The notes under the pieces are model-generated. The model was not told the origin of the DNA. It made no database searches and was given only the letters and a program-made list of their open reading frames with translations. The translations under genes were made by a program, and so were the position numbers. From Nocardia sputorum (GTDB lineage: Bacteria > Actinomycetota > Actinomycetes > Mycobacteriales > Mycobacteriaceae), in contig NZ_AP026978.1 of the NCBI RefSeq assembly GCF_027924405.1, positions 1 to 64,000 of the forward strand: DNA of 64,000 nucleotides, read 5' to 3'. This document shows, one piece after another, positions 33,834 to 41,385 of the stretch (the stretch's first letter is position 1; each line of letters begins with the position of its first letter).

Positions 33834-34781
33834 TCACTCGTATGGACCGAGGAATCGCTCACCGTTGAAGTGGATAAGGTGTGTAGGGTCTTCGGCACAC
33901 CAGACCTCAGTTTCCCACGCAATCTGCGGTAGGTACTCCCTCATCGTCAGGCGATCCGGAAAGCATGAGACATAGATCAGCCCTGGAGTTGCCGACTTGA
34001 AAACGGCAGCTAGTTCGCCGCGCCGCTTGGAGTCGACTGGCCCGTGCGAATTTGCGGCTTCGATGAGAACCAGCCAGTCCCGGCCCGGCAGATAGACGAT
34101 CACGTCGGGCATCTTGCCGTGTTTATCGAAGGTGACGCCAAGCTCGGCAAAGCGGTCCTCTTCAAAAACCGCCAGCTTCGCCCCGGCATCTCCGACGTAC
34201 AACAGCTCAGCACCGGGAGTGAACCGCGGACAGAAGTCTTCGATGGCCTGTTTGATGAGCGGATTTTGACCGCCCGGCGACAGCCTGAGTACCCGTCCAT
34301 CCGGTGAAGTCACCGGTATGAGGTTCATCTCGCGGGCGGCAGCGTACTGTGCTTTCAGTCCTGGCACAAGCAAAAGATGGGCAGCTAGGGCCGAGTCGAA
34401 GTCGGGAGAGCCGTAACATTGGATAACCTTCAATGCCTCGGTGGTCACCTGGTAGTTCCACTTCGGTGAGTTCTTAGGCCGATCGGGTTGGTCTGGATTC
34501 TCCTGCACCAGCAGTGCTTCACAAAACTGATGAAGTGTGGACCGTCGGATAGTCTCACGGGTATTGGGTTTGTACTTTTTGCCGTACTGGTCGTGCATCC
34601 AGTCCATGATCGCCCGAGTTCCGAGCATCGAGTTTGTGGCTTCAGTCCAGGGATCGGACGGCCGAAGTTGTAGCAGCGCAAGCAGAGTCAGGGCCGACCG
34701 TTCGTTGGAACGCTCTGCGTCCATGCCAAGGGCTTCCAAGACCAACCTTGCTTCGCTGATCTTGCTGGGGATGCTGTTCAC
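33834..34781 (-). CDS. Type II restriction endonuclease, BsuBI/PstI family
   Basis: The 315-residue protein starts at GTG 34781, overlapping the methyltransferase stop (GTGA). The C-terminal half is diagnostic of the BsuBI/PstI family: LYVGDAGAKLAVFEE, GKMPDVIVY, WLVLIEAANSHGP, LIYVSCFPDR, AWETEVWCA and HLIHFNGERFLGPY. BsuBI and PstI cut CTGCAG; whether this enzyme keeps that specificity cannot be told from sequence. The order methyltransferase then nuclease lets protection come first. The frame is intact at typical family length, so the system is probably active. Confidence 0.95.
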   Translation of the reverse strand: MNSIPSKISEARLVLEALGMDAERSNERSALTLLALLQLRPSDPWTEATNSMLGTRAIMDWMHDQYGKKYKPNTRETIRRSTLHQFCEALLVQENPDQPDRPKNSPKWNYQVTTEALKVIQCYGSPDFDSALAAHLLLVPGLKAQYAAAREMNLIPVTSPDGRVLRLSPGGQNPLIKQAIEDFCPRFTPGAELLYVGDAGAKLAVFEEDRFAELGVTFDKHGKMPDVIVYLPGRDWLVLIEAANSHGPVDSKRRGELAAVFKSATPGLIYVSCFPDRLTMREYLPQIAWETEVWCAEDPTHLIHFNGERFLGPYE

Positions 34782-36277
34782 GCAGCCGTGCTTACCACAG
34801 TCAGAACTTTGTCGACCAGTACGTCGATCTCGGCCTGGTCTGAGAGCTGGTCTGGGGCAGTAGATCCCAACTGCCGCAACGCGTCACGGTCAGGGAACCT
34901 CAGCGTTCGTAAGTCGGTTGCGTTCACCTGCGTATGCCCGGAGAACGTTCGGAAGAACCTGTCCACCAGTGATGAGTTGAGCCACAACGACAGTCCGACG
35001 GCGGTGTCGCGATCGAGCCCTTTACCTCCGATGTGGAAGACGTTGAGATGGTTCTCGAACGCGACTGGGCCGGGCGACTGCTGTGGTGTCCACACTGCCG
35101 CTACGATCCGTCGTCGCTCCTCCTTCGAGGAGAATCGCTTGACAACGCAGTACCAGCCGTTCGGGAGCAGGAGTTTCTCGTCCTTGGGGCTCGCTGGCAG
35201 AAACCACTGTGGTTTGCGAATTGCTCTTGGCCAGCTCACGATTCCTGCCCGAAGATTGCCCGGGTAGATCAGCGGCGACGCACCTAGCGTTTCCTCCGAA
35301 TGAAGCGACTCTTTTGAGCGGAAGTCGACCACACGACCTGTTGAGACCGTGATCCCCAGCGCCTTCAGTGTGGTTGGCAGCGACATCATCTGCTCTGCAA
35401 CTACGGTGTCTTCGTCGTTGGCCGCGATGCGAATGAAGCGATGCGGGTCGTCTGAATGTACGACTTCGGCATAGGACACTCGGCGGTTGGCGCCAACGTC
35501 CTCATGCCCATTGCTGATCGACAGCTCGACGTAGTCCGACTCACCCGACCTGGTCCCGGAGACAATGACGTTCTCCTGAAGCACGCCAGTGTCGGCGAAC
35601 ACGGTGGAGCGAGATTCGAACACGTGGACGCGGTCCAGGGCTATCGCATCCAGCAGATGGCTACGGAACTCGCCGAAGTATGGTCCGTTACAGAATGACC
35701 GAGGGGTGATCGCGACAAGCTGCCCACCCGGGGCAAGTGCGGCGGTCGCCAACGCAAGGAACGCAGCGTAGAGGTTTGGTGCGTCAACCCCCATCTGACG
35801 GACAGCTGTGCGAGCTGGCGAGGAGGCCGAAAGCTTGGCATAGGGCGGGTTCTGTATCACCAGGTCGAACCCGGTCAGGCGGGTGTCGTGGTTGATGCCT
35901 GTTGCCAACTCTATGTAGTCGCCGACGATGAACTCAGTTGTAACCCGGCCTTCGCCCATACTTGAACACGCTTCTAGCGTGCTTTCGAGGTACGGCACCA
36001 CTCCTGGGTCACACTCAACCGCGACGATATGCACGCGTAACGCGGGCTTCTCCTCCAGAACGCGGTTCACTACCGCAGCAGACAGCATGCCTGAGCCAGC
36101 GCCTGGGTCTAAAACGCGGATCAAGCCCTCGTCGGGCAGTCGGGGCATGGATGCGATCAGAGATGCGGCCCGTACAGGTGTGAAAAACTGCCCGAGCGCG
36201 TCCTGGCTCTTCTGATCGAGGCTCGCGAGCGCAGCGGTTCGGCTCTGCTCGGCCTGGGCAAGTAGGTCACGCTGCAT
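34778..36277 (-). CDS. N6-adenine DNA methyltransferase of the BsuBI/PstI-type system
   Basis: The 499-residue protein is placed at ATG 36277 because a strong promoter ends 6 nt upstream of it. SAM-binding motif I is VLDPGAGSGMLSA and catalytic motif IV is NPPYAKL, both typical of adenine-N6 methyltransferases of the Eco57I/PstI group. QFFTPVRAASLIASM near the N-terminus is the motif X region. The C-terminal part is the target-recognition domain. It protects host DNA from the endonuclease encoded by the overlapping gene. Confidence 0.94.
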   Translation of the reverse strand: MQRDLLAQAEQSRTAALASLDQKSQDALGQFFTPVRAASLIASMPRLPDEGLIRVLDPGAGSGMLSAAVVNRVLEEKPALRVHIVAVECDPGVVPYLESTLEACSSMGEGRVTTEFIVGDYIELATGINHDTRLTGFDLVIQNPPYAKLSASSPARTAVRQMGVDAPNLYAAFLALATAALAPGGQLVAITPRSFCNGPYFGEFRSHLLDAIALDRVHVFESRSTVFADTGVLQENVIVSGTRSGESDYVELSISNGHEDVGANRRVSYAEVVHSDDPHRFIRIAANDEDTVVAEQMMSLPTTLKALGITVSTGRVVDFRSKESLHSEETLGASPLIYPGNLRAGIVSWPRAIRKPQWFLPASPKDEKLLLPNGWYCVVKRFSSKEERRRIVAAVWTPQQSPGPVAFENHLNVFHIGGKGLDRDTAVGLSLWLNSSLVDRFFRTFSGHTQVNATDLRTLRFPDRDALRQLGSTAPDQLSDQAEIDVLVDKVLTVVSTAA

Positions 36278-36283
36278 TGCGCC

Positions 36284-36311
36284 ATCATGCCGCACCATGA
36301 GCTGTCGTCAA
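36284..36311 (-). promoter_or_regulatory. Promoter of the restriction-modification operon, leaderless
   Basis: On the minus strand TTGACG (36311-36306) and CATGAT (36289-36284) are 16 nt apart, and ATG 36277 follows 6 nt after the -10. Transcription should start at or next to the ATG. Confidence 0.6.
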
Positions 36312-36334
36312 ACGGGGTCTAGCGGCGCGCCGAC

Positions 36335-36427
36335 GTGTCGCGTTCAGGCTTCTATGCCTGGCCATCCGTTCACGAGAGGAGTAGGTGCCGTCACATCCAA
36401 CTCGTGAGTTGGGTCGACTTAAGACTC
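36335..36427 (+). pseudogene. IS3-family transposase OrfB fragment
   Basis: The plus strand reads DVSRSGFYAWPSVHERSRC and then LVSW, close to the conserved N-terminal start of IS3-type OrfB transposases (VSRSGFYAW). About 30 codons remain, with no intact frame or terminal repeats. The other bases between the methyltransferase and attR (36428-36800) hold no supported gene. Confidence 0.5.
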
Positions 36428-36800
36428 TGTCACGCGACTTGCCCACAGCAGAAACCCGGCCTGACCCCGCCATCTACCAAGCGACGGCACACCCCCCTTG
36501 GAACCCGTATACACCGCGAACAACAGAGTGGTGCGGTGCTGTGTTGTCGGGTGGGGGAGGGGTCCCTGGGGCCGGTCGTTGACGGTCGCGTCGTGCCGCG
36601 GGGCGACCGTCATATGGCACCGGCAGAACACCAGGGAAGCGGGATCGGAACATTTGACTTGCGACACGCTAACGACACGTTTTCAGTGAATGCCGACCGG
36701 ATTCGATGGGAAGAGACCGGCACAGCATTCCGCTGAGTTCCGCTGGTAGTGGGCACGATTGGGAATCGTTGCTAACGGTGTGCTGGCGACGATCCGCAAA

Positions 36801-36838
36801 GAAAAGGTCGGGGGTTCGATTCCCCCAGGCGGCTCCAT
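36801..36838 (+). repeat. attR: 38-bp direct repeat of the tRNA-Thr 3' end
   Basis: It is identical to 22429-22466. Only the tRNA 3' part is present, without acceptor 5' strand or D-arm, so it is not a functional tRNA. It marks the right boundary of the element. Confidence 0.95.
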
Positions 36839-36934
36839 ACTTGCTGGTAGAAGCCGTTTTCGTGAGTCGATGGATCAACCCTGAACGGCGCGACTCCCAA
36901 CTAAATCCCAACAAATTCGTTCTCCATCCCTATC

Positions 36935-37170
36935 TCAGGGCTCTCCGTCCAGCGCATCGGCAGCGGCATGATGCGCCCGGCCGCGTGCCATGTACCGCCG
37001 CTGTGTCATGGCCGGGTGTACGTGCCCCAGCCCGTCCGCTGTCACACGGGCTGATAAGCCCGCGTCATCCAGGATCGTCGCGACAGCACCCCGGAAGCTG
37101 TGGACGTCACATCGTCAGGGATACCGAGCGCATCCGAGTTCTGACGCTGACCAGCCCACTTCCCCGGGTT
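36935..37170 (-). pseudogene. C-terminal remnant of a second tyrosine integrase
   Basis: The minus strand from 37114 to the stop at 36935 encodes DVHSFRGAVATILDDAGL, GLGHVHPAM and RRYMARGRAHHAAADAL. These are the HxxR, GH and nucleophile Tyr boxes of a tyrosine recombinase. Upstream the frame breaks near 37114, and matching sequence (DALGIPDD) continues in another frame to about 37170. It ends 97 bp from attR, just as the intact integrase ends 66 bp from attL, which suggests an older element at the same tRNA gene. No recognisable gene lies in 37171-37404. Confidence 0.8.
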
Positions 37171-37404
37171 CGGGTGATTGTGGTGGAAATGGATTCCGGC
37201 CGCTACATCGCACGCTTGCAGACCGACCCCCACTACCGGTCGGTCCTGCCCGACGTCGCTCCCACCGCACGGGTGCTCGTGGCGGGGTATCACGCCGCGT
37301 TCGCGACCCCGCCCAAGTCCGGGACCTCGATCGGTGTGTTCCCGGCGTCGACCCCTTGCTCATCTCGCGTTCGCGGCCATATTCGGCTACGGGGGGTTGC
37401 GGCT

Positions 37405-37721
37405 GTGACGACCTCGCGGAAGATGCTCGGCCGTATCGGCGCGCTGCTATGCAAAGCCGAGGGCACCGACAACCAGTACGAGGCCAAGGCGTTCTTGGCG
37501 ATGGCGCAACGGCCGGCCACGCAGATTCGATCGATCTGGCGGTGGCGCGGGCCGCGTCACCGCGCGGGCTGGCGAAGGCGATGCCGGTGATGCGGCAGAT
37601 CCCGATGGGTGAGCGCGGCACCCGTGGGCTGGCAACGTATGTGCAGTTGTTCGTCGCGATCGCCTCGGCCAACGACGTGCGCGTGGACGCCGCGCCCCTC
37701 GCATTCGCGGCAGCGCAATAG
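37405..37721 (+). pseudogene. Truncated, frameshifted DUF2786 protein
   Basis: From GTG 37405 the frame reads KMLGRIGALLCKAEGTDNQ and EAKAFLAMAQ, the DUF2786 N-terminal motif. After a shift near 37515 the next frame continues with SIDLAVARA, MGERGTRGLATYVQLFVAIA and SANDVRVD, then stops at 37721. Intact relatives are longer and share these blocks in one frame. The gene is a relic among mobile-element debris. Confidence 0.65.
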
Positions 37722-37740
37722 TTTTGGGCATGATGTTGCG

Positions 37741-38193
37741 ATGTCCGAGGAAGAGATGAAGCAGAAGTCCTGGCAGCGGTGGATCACCCGGCTCCTGGGT
37801 CGTCCCGGCGAGCGCGGTGTAGTGAAACGGCGGAAGCCGGAGATCGAGATCCCCGCTGGCCCGCCGCCGAGCGAATTGGTGATCGTGGAGATCTGGGACG
37901 GCGACGGTGCGCAGGCCGAACGGGGCGATTTCGTCGAAGTCCACTACGTGGGCGTCACGTTCTCCACCGGAACGGAGTTCGATTCGAGCTGGGAGCTCGG
38001 CGAACCGTTCGCATTCACACTGGGCGCCGGGCAGGTCATCGAGGGCTGGGACGAGGGTGTGCACGGCATGCGAGTCGGCGGCCGCAGGAAGCTGATCATC
38101 CCGCCCCAGCTCGCATACGGCGACCGAGGCGCCGGGAGCACCGTCGCGCCGGGGGAGACGCTCGTCTTCGTGATTGATTTGATCGCGACCTGA
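37741..38193 (+). CDS. FKBP-type peptidyl-prolyl cis-trans isomerase
   Basis: The 150-residue protein has a basic N-terminal extension of about 40 residues and a complete FKBP domain: GDFVEVHYVGV, FDSSWELGEPF, VIEGWDEGVHGMRVGG, RKLIIPPQLAYG and the closing strand LVFVIDLI. The active-site residues of the family (Tyr, Phe, Asp, Trp, Tyr) are present. It catalyses proline isomerisation in protein folding. CATGAT ends 6 nt before ATG 37741, a possible leaderless promoter. It is intact although flanked by remnants. Confidence 0.93.
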   Translation: MSEEEMKQKSWQRWITRLLGRPGERGVVKRRKPEIEIPAGPPPSELVIVEIWDGDGAQAERGDFVEVHYVGVTFSTGTEFDSSWELGEPFAFTLGAGQVIEGWDEGVHGMRVGGRRKLIIPPQLAYGDRGAGSTVAPGETLVFVIDLIAT

Positions 38194-38221
38194 ACCTGTC
38201 CGAAGGTCGTAATCCGAGCTG

Positions 38222-38440
38222 GTGGCCCAGTTGGCGGCCCAGGCCGGCGCGAGCGGGCTGCAGCTCAGCGGCGAGGGTGGATTGCAGCAGCTGACCAAGC
38301 TGGTGGTCGAGTCCGCCCTCGATGGCGAGATCACCGATCACCTCGGCTACGACCACGGTGATCTTGCGGGCCGTGGAACGGGGCAACTCACGCAAGAGCC
38401 GATCCAAGGTCACCGCGTCGTGTGCGCCGACGACGGCAGC
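38222..38440 (+). pseudogene. IS256-family transposase N-terminal fragment
   Basis: The sequence encodes GLQQLTKLVVESALDGEITDHLGYDHGDLAGRGTG, the N-terminal block of IS256 transposases (here split by position: LVVESAL, DHLGYD, GRGTG). After a one-base shift the next frame reads GNSRKSRSKVTA, the continuation of the same block. The catalytic DDE domain is absent. Confidence 0.75.
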
Positions 38441-38480
38441 AACACGATGTCGGCACCGCAGGCCGTGACATGACGCCGCC

Positions 38481-38881
38481 CGTCATCAGGGCGATACCGC
38501 GCGGGCTGTCGCGCTCACCGACGCGGCCATTGCCGTAGACGGTGCGCACCCGATCCTGGGGGTGTACGACCGCTATCAGCGCGCCGAACTGCTGGCGGTG
38601 CGCCGTGAGGCGCGGCAGGCGGGCAGGGCGCTGGCGGCGGCTGACAAGGCGGCGGAGACGGCGGCCGAGGTTCCGTTGCCCAGCTTCGGCTACTGGTACA
38701 CCACTGGGTTCTGGGGCGTGCAACGCGGCATCGTGTTGGCATTGCTGGGGCGGCAGACCGACGCGGTGAGGGAAGGCGAGCAGGGGTGGCGGCCATGCCT
38801 GCCGAGCATCGCACCGCCGGGTGGCTGGCGTCGATGCTGCGCCAAGTCCACCCGGAGATGGACGCGGGCGGCGGTGCGTGA
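38481..38881 (+). pseudogene. C-terminal fragment of an XRE-TPR regulator
   Basis: The frame from 38481 reads RHQGDTARAVALTDAAI, DRYQRAELLA, ALAAADKAAE and FGYWYTTGFWGVQRG, the C-terminal TPR-like region of actinobacterial XRE regulators. A shift near 38785 moves the ending (AAMPAEHRTAGWLASML, HPEMD) to another frame that stops at 38881. No N-terminal HTH remains. Confidence 0.6.
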
Positions 38882-38916
38882 ACGGCGGCAGCGGATGTGC
38901 TGACTCAACGCGGCAA

Positions 38917-39318
38917 TCACCGCTCGGCGCGGCGACTGGTGAAGTCGAAGGAGTCGCCGTCGATGCCCCAGGAGATGATCCGATCGGGATGGATCCGAAT
39001 GATCGAGCGTTCCTGGGGAGGGAACGGCGGTTCCTGATCTTCGAGCGCCTCGGCCGTGCCTCGTATTTCGATGCCGCGAATCACATACGGCTCCAACGAG
39101 ACCTGCTGATCGACGACGAAAGACACCCGGCTGCCTGCTTCGACGTTGCGGTACTTGCGGCTGGTGCGCATGCGCATACCGCCGATATCGATGGTGCCGT
39201 CGGCGTTCACCCGATAGCTGGTCGGGTTGTTCTGCACCACTCCGTCGGGCGACACCGTGGCCAGCCGACCGATCCCGGCTTCCGCGAGAAACTGCTGTTC
39301 ATTGCTGGTGAAGGTCAT
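38917..39318 (-). CDS. PPOX-class F420-dependent enzyme (pyridoxamine oxidase-like split barrel)
   Basis: The 133-residue protein starts at ATG 39318. It has the split-barrel flavin/deazaflavin fold: FLAEAGIGRLATVSPDGVVQ, NNPTSYRVNADG, RTSRKYRNVEAGSRVSFVVD and IRGTAEAL. Such small proteins bind FMN or F420 and reduce varied substrates, many without known physiology. It follows the DUF1772 gene on the same strand by about 100 bp and may be co-transcribed from the operator-controlled promoter. Confidence 0.85.
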   Translation of the reverse strand: MTFTSNEQQFLAEAGIGRLATVSPDGVVQNNPTSYRVNADGTIDIGGMRMRTSRKYRNVEAGSRVSFVVDQQVSLEPYVIRGIEIRGTAEALEDQEPPFPPQERSIIRIHPDRIISWGIDGDSFDFTSRRAER

Positions 39319-39422
39319 GTCAGTACTCCTCAGTGAATTCGATATCAGGCGTGCCCCCGGCGATCAGCCGGATGTTGTCGGGTGTGGGAAGCGCAAGTTG
39401 TCGCCTGCCGCGTGCTCTGAGA

Positions 39423-39899
39423 TCAGAACAGAATCAGCGCGGCGCACAGGCCGGCAATGGCAATGAACTGCAGGGTGACCCGGTACTTCAGAATGCTGTC
39501 CCACTTGTCCTGCAGCGCACGGGCATTGGGGGGAATGATGCCACTCTGCGCAGCGGCGGTCTGCTGGGAGTTGATCGGCTTGGCGATGCGGACGTAGAAG
39601 GCGAGCCAGGTGAGCAGTGCCGCCACCGTGATCCCCGCCGCGACAGCGGCGCCGATCTGCCCGGCCCACAGCGCGATCAGCAGCGTGAGCACCGCGGTGA
39701 CCACACCGACCACACCGACAACCGGCATGCGCTTGTCGCCGTAGTAGTGACCCCATCCCGCACTCATGGTGACGGTCGCGTCATCGAGCTTGCGGTACAC
39801 GGACCGGGTGATCACAGCCACGGAGACATCGGTGCCGTAGACGATGGCGTTGGAGAGAACGGCGGCGGCGGCGATGGTCTGGCCGGCGATGATGAGCAT
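39423..39899 (-). CDS. DUF1772 (anthrone oxygenase-like) membrane protein
   Basis: The 158-residue protein starts at ATG 39899 after an AAAGGGAAG ribosome binding site. Four hydrophobic helices are visible (IIAGQTIAAAAVLSNAIVYG, VVGVVGVVTAVLTLLIALW, a middle helix ending LTWLAFYV and a C-terminal FIAIAGLCAALILF). The motif NAINxPI-like YVRIAKPINSQ fits DUF1772. Function unknown. A -35/-10 pair TTGCTC-16-TAGAAT precedes it on the minus strand, overlapped by palindromes that probably bind the divergent TetR protein. Confidence 0.82.
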   Translation of the reverse strand: MLIIAGQTIAAAAVLSNAIVYGTDVSVAVITRSVYRKLDDATVTMSAGWGHYYGDKRMPVVGVVGVVTAVLTLLIALWAGQIGAAVAAGITVAALLTWLAFYVRIAKPINSQQTAAAQSGIIPPNARALQDKWDSILKYRVTLQFIAIAGLCAALILF

Positions 39900-39920
39900 T
39901 CTCGGCTTCCCTTTCGAGAT

Positions 39921-39986
39921 TCTAGCGTTGTTAGGAACTGGAGCAACGGTAACACTTCCTTCGCTATTTTGTCTAGCCTTGCTAGA
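39921..39986. promoter_or_regulatory. Two TCTAGC-type palindromes over the DUF1772 promoter
   Basis: TCTAGCCTTGCTAGA (39972-39986) is a perfect 6-3-6 palindrome. TCTAGCGTTGTTAGG (39921-39935) is an imperfect copy that overlaps the minus-strand TAGAAT -10 box. Spacing and position suggest repressor sites for the divergently encoded TetR regulator. Confidence 0.65.
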
Positions 39987-40192
39987 TTTCAGATCGCGTG
40001 AGGGTCGCCATGTGTCGTCGATCGCCCACCCCGACGCGGTCGGCTGCCCGCAACCCTGCCGACGAGGACCGGGACCGCAATGAGCCCCAGCGCAACCAGT
40101 GAATCGAGCAGACCGAATCTGCTGACGTTCGATGACCTTGCCGGGCGACAGCACCTCGATGCCGGTGAGCCGACCTACGGGGTGCGCCAAAA

Positions 40193-40226
40193 CTAGTGAC
40201 ACTAGATTGTCAAGCGATGCTATAGT
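40193..40226 (+). promoter_or_regulatory. TetR promoter with CTAGTG-A-CACTAG operator
   Basis: CTAGTGACACTAG (40193-40205) is a perfect 13-bp palindrome sharing the CTAG half-site of the two sites near 39.95 kb. TATAGT (40221-40226) lies 6 nt before ATG 40233, so the transcript should be leaderless and the palindrome would cover the -35 area. This fits autoregulation. The region between 39987 and 40192 has no supported gene. Confidence 0.65.
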
Positions 40227-40232
40227 CGGCCT

Positions 40233-40805
40233 ATGGGGATCCAGACGCGACGAGAGCGGGAACGCGCCGAACGGCACCGGCTGATCATCGACACCGCTCG
40301 GGAGTTGGCGGAGTCGCAGGGCTGGGACGCGGTGACTGTGCGCAGGCTGGCGGAACGGATCGAATACAGCCAGCCCGTGCTGTATTCGCACTTCGCGGGC
40401 AAGGACGAGATCGTCACGGCGGTCGCCGAGGAGGGCATCGCGGAGATGGCCGCGTGGAGCCGTGCGGCACTGGAGTCCGCGGGCGGCGAGCCGCGCGCTG
40501 CGTTGGCGGCGGTGGCGCGGTCCTACCTCGACTTCGCTACCGCGCGGCCCGCGCTCTACGACGCGATGTTCCTGATGAAAGTGAACCTCACGTTCGGCGA
40601 GAATGCCTCGCAGCCGCTGCGGGACGCGTTCGCCGTCATGTTCGCCGCCTTCTCACCCTTCGCGGGCGACCACGATCCGGAGACCTTCACCGAGGTCGGC
40701 TGGAGCGCCCTGCACGGCCTGGCGACCCTGGAGCGCGGCGGACGTCTGCGGCCGGCTCAACGGGACGCCCGCCTGGCGGTGCTGGTCGACCAGTGGACCC
40801 GGTAG
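40233..40805 (+). CDS. TetR/AcrR-family transcriptional regulator
   Basis: The 190-residue protein has an N-terminal TetR helix-turn-helix (AVTVRRLAERIEYSQPVLYSHF) preceded by RRERERAERHRLIIDTARELA, and a C-terminal ligand domain with a TetR_C-type ending (GWSALHGLATLERGGRL). It is divergent from the DUF1772-PPOX pair. Palindromes in the shared region suggest that it represses both directions. Its ligand is unknown. Confidence 0.92.
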   Translation: MGIQTRRERERAERHRLIIDTARELAESQGWDAVTVRRLAERIEYSQPVLYSHFAGKDEIVTAVAEEGIAEMAAWSRAALESAGGEPRAALAAVARSYLDFATARPALYDAMFLMKVNLTFGENASQPLRDAFAVMFAAFSPFAGDHDPETFTEVGWSALHGLATLERGGRLRPAQRDARLAVLVDQWTR

Positions 40806-40855
40806 ATCGCACAAGTCGAAGGCGAGGCTCGCGTACGGCGCACACGGACCGAAGT

Positions 40856-41287
40856 TCAGTCGAGCACCCGGGTGAGAAGTGCGGCGAGGTGATTCCGCTC
40901 GGTGGGTGACAAGGCGTTGAGCAGGTCCTCCTGAACCGCTGAGAGAGCCGAGTCCAGTTCTTCGAGCCGCTGATGCCCTGCCGGGGTCAGGGTGATCAGG
41001 TTGCGGCGTCGGTCGCGGGGATCCGAGGTACGTGTGACGTGACCCTGCTCTTTCAGTTCCGCGAGCATCGTGTGCATGTCGCTCTGGTCGATTCCGCACC
41101 GTTGGCCGATCCGTACCTGACTGTCCGGACCGAACTCGTCGAGCGCGGCGAGGATCGCGAAATGGTAGGCGCGCCCGCCGGCCGTGGCCGTCGCCTCGGC
41201 GATGAGCCGGTGCGCGCGTGCCGCGGCCTTGCTGATCAGCCAGCTCGGTTTGCCGCGCAGGCGGGTGGGTGCTTCCTCCAGCTCCAT
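40856..41287 (-). CDS. MarR-family transcriptional regulator
   Basis: The 143-residue protein starts at ATG 41287. TAAGCT lies 7 nt upstream on the minus strand, consistent with a leaderless transcript. The winged helix-turn-helix is clear: SQVRIGQRCGIDQSDMHTML for the recognition helix and HVTRTSDPRDRRRNLITLT for the wing, with the dimer helices at both ends. It is divergent from the HbpS-like gene, and tandem CTTGG-N5-CCAAG dyads in between are its probable operators. Confidence 0.92.
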   Translation of the reverse strand: MELEEAPTRLRGKPSWLISKAAARAHRLIAEATATAGGRAYHFAILAALDEFGPDSQVRIGQRCGIDQSDMHTMLAELKEQGHVTRTSDPRDRRRNLITLTPAGHQRLEELDSALSAVQEDLLNALSPTERNHLAALLTRVLD

Positions 41288-41309
41288 GGGCGGAAGCTTA
41301 GTCAATTCC

Positions 41310-41366
41310 TTGGACTGTCCCACGAATGCCATTATCCTTGGTACACCCAAGCTTGGATGACCCAAG
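41310..41366 (+). promoter_or_regulatory. HbpS-like gene promoter with tandem CTTGG-N5-CCAAG operators
   Basis: TTGGAC (41310-41315), a 17-nt spacer and TATCCT (41333-41338) form a promoter for the rightward gene. Two perfect dyads CTTGG-N5-CCAAG follow directly, at 41337-41351 and 41352-41366, with centres 15 bp apart. The first overlaps the -10 box, so binding would block transcription. The junction also makes the palindrome CCAAGCTTGG. Confidence 0.75.
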
Positions 41367-41385
41367 GAATATGGAAGGTGTAGCG

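Larger units (their letters stand above)
22429..36838. mobile_element. Integrated element in tRNA-Thr, PICI-like or mini-AICE-like, 14.4 kb
   Basis: Perfect 38-bp direct repeats bound a segment with lower and more variable GC than the chromosome. Integrase and a repressor-like XRE protein are on the minus strand. Divergent from them run an AlpA-type excisionase, a primase-polymerase and a P-loop replication protein. That order (int, stl, then xis, pri, rep) is the core of phage-inducible chromosomal islands; actinobacterial integrative plasmids share parts of it. No FtsK/Tra translocase, relaxase, capsid or terminase gene is visible. The element is therefore probably a satellite or a mobilisable island. 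Cargo includes a TrmO-like protein, a candidate toxin pair and a type II restriction-modification system. Confidence 0.9.

Noticed and set aside
36278..36736. A full gene between the methyltransferase and attR
   Set aside because: The plus-strand frame from 36335 only resembles an IS3 OrfB in its first 30 codons; the rest is without similarity, so only a fragment is called.
22429..36838. CRISPR array or conjugation genes within the island
   Set aside because: No regularly spaced repeats with unique spacers were seen, and no FtsK-type translocase, relaxase or Tra protein motif was found in any frame.
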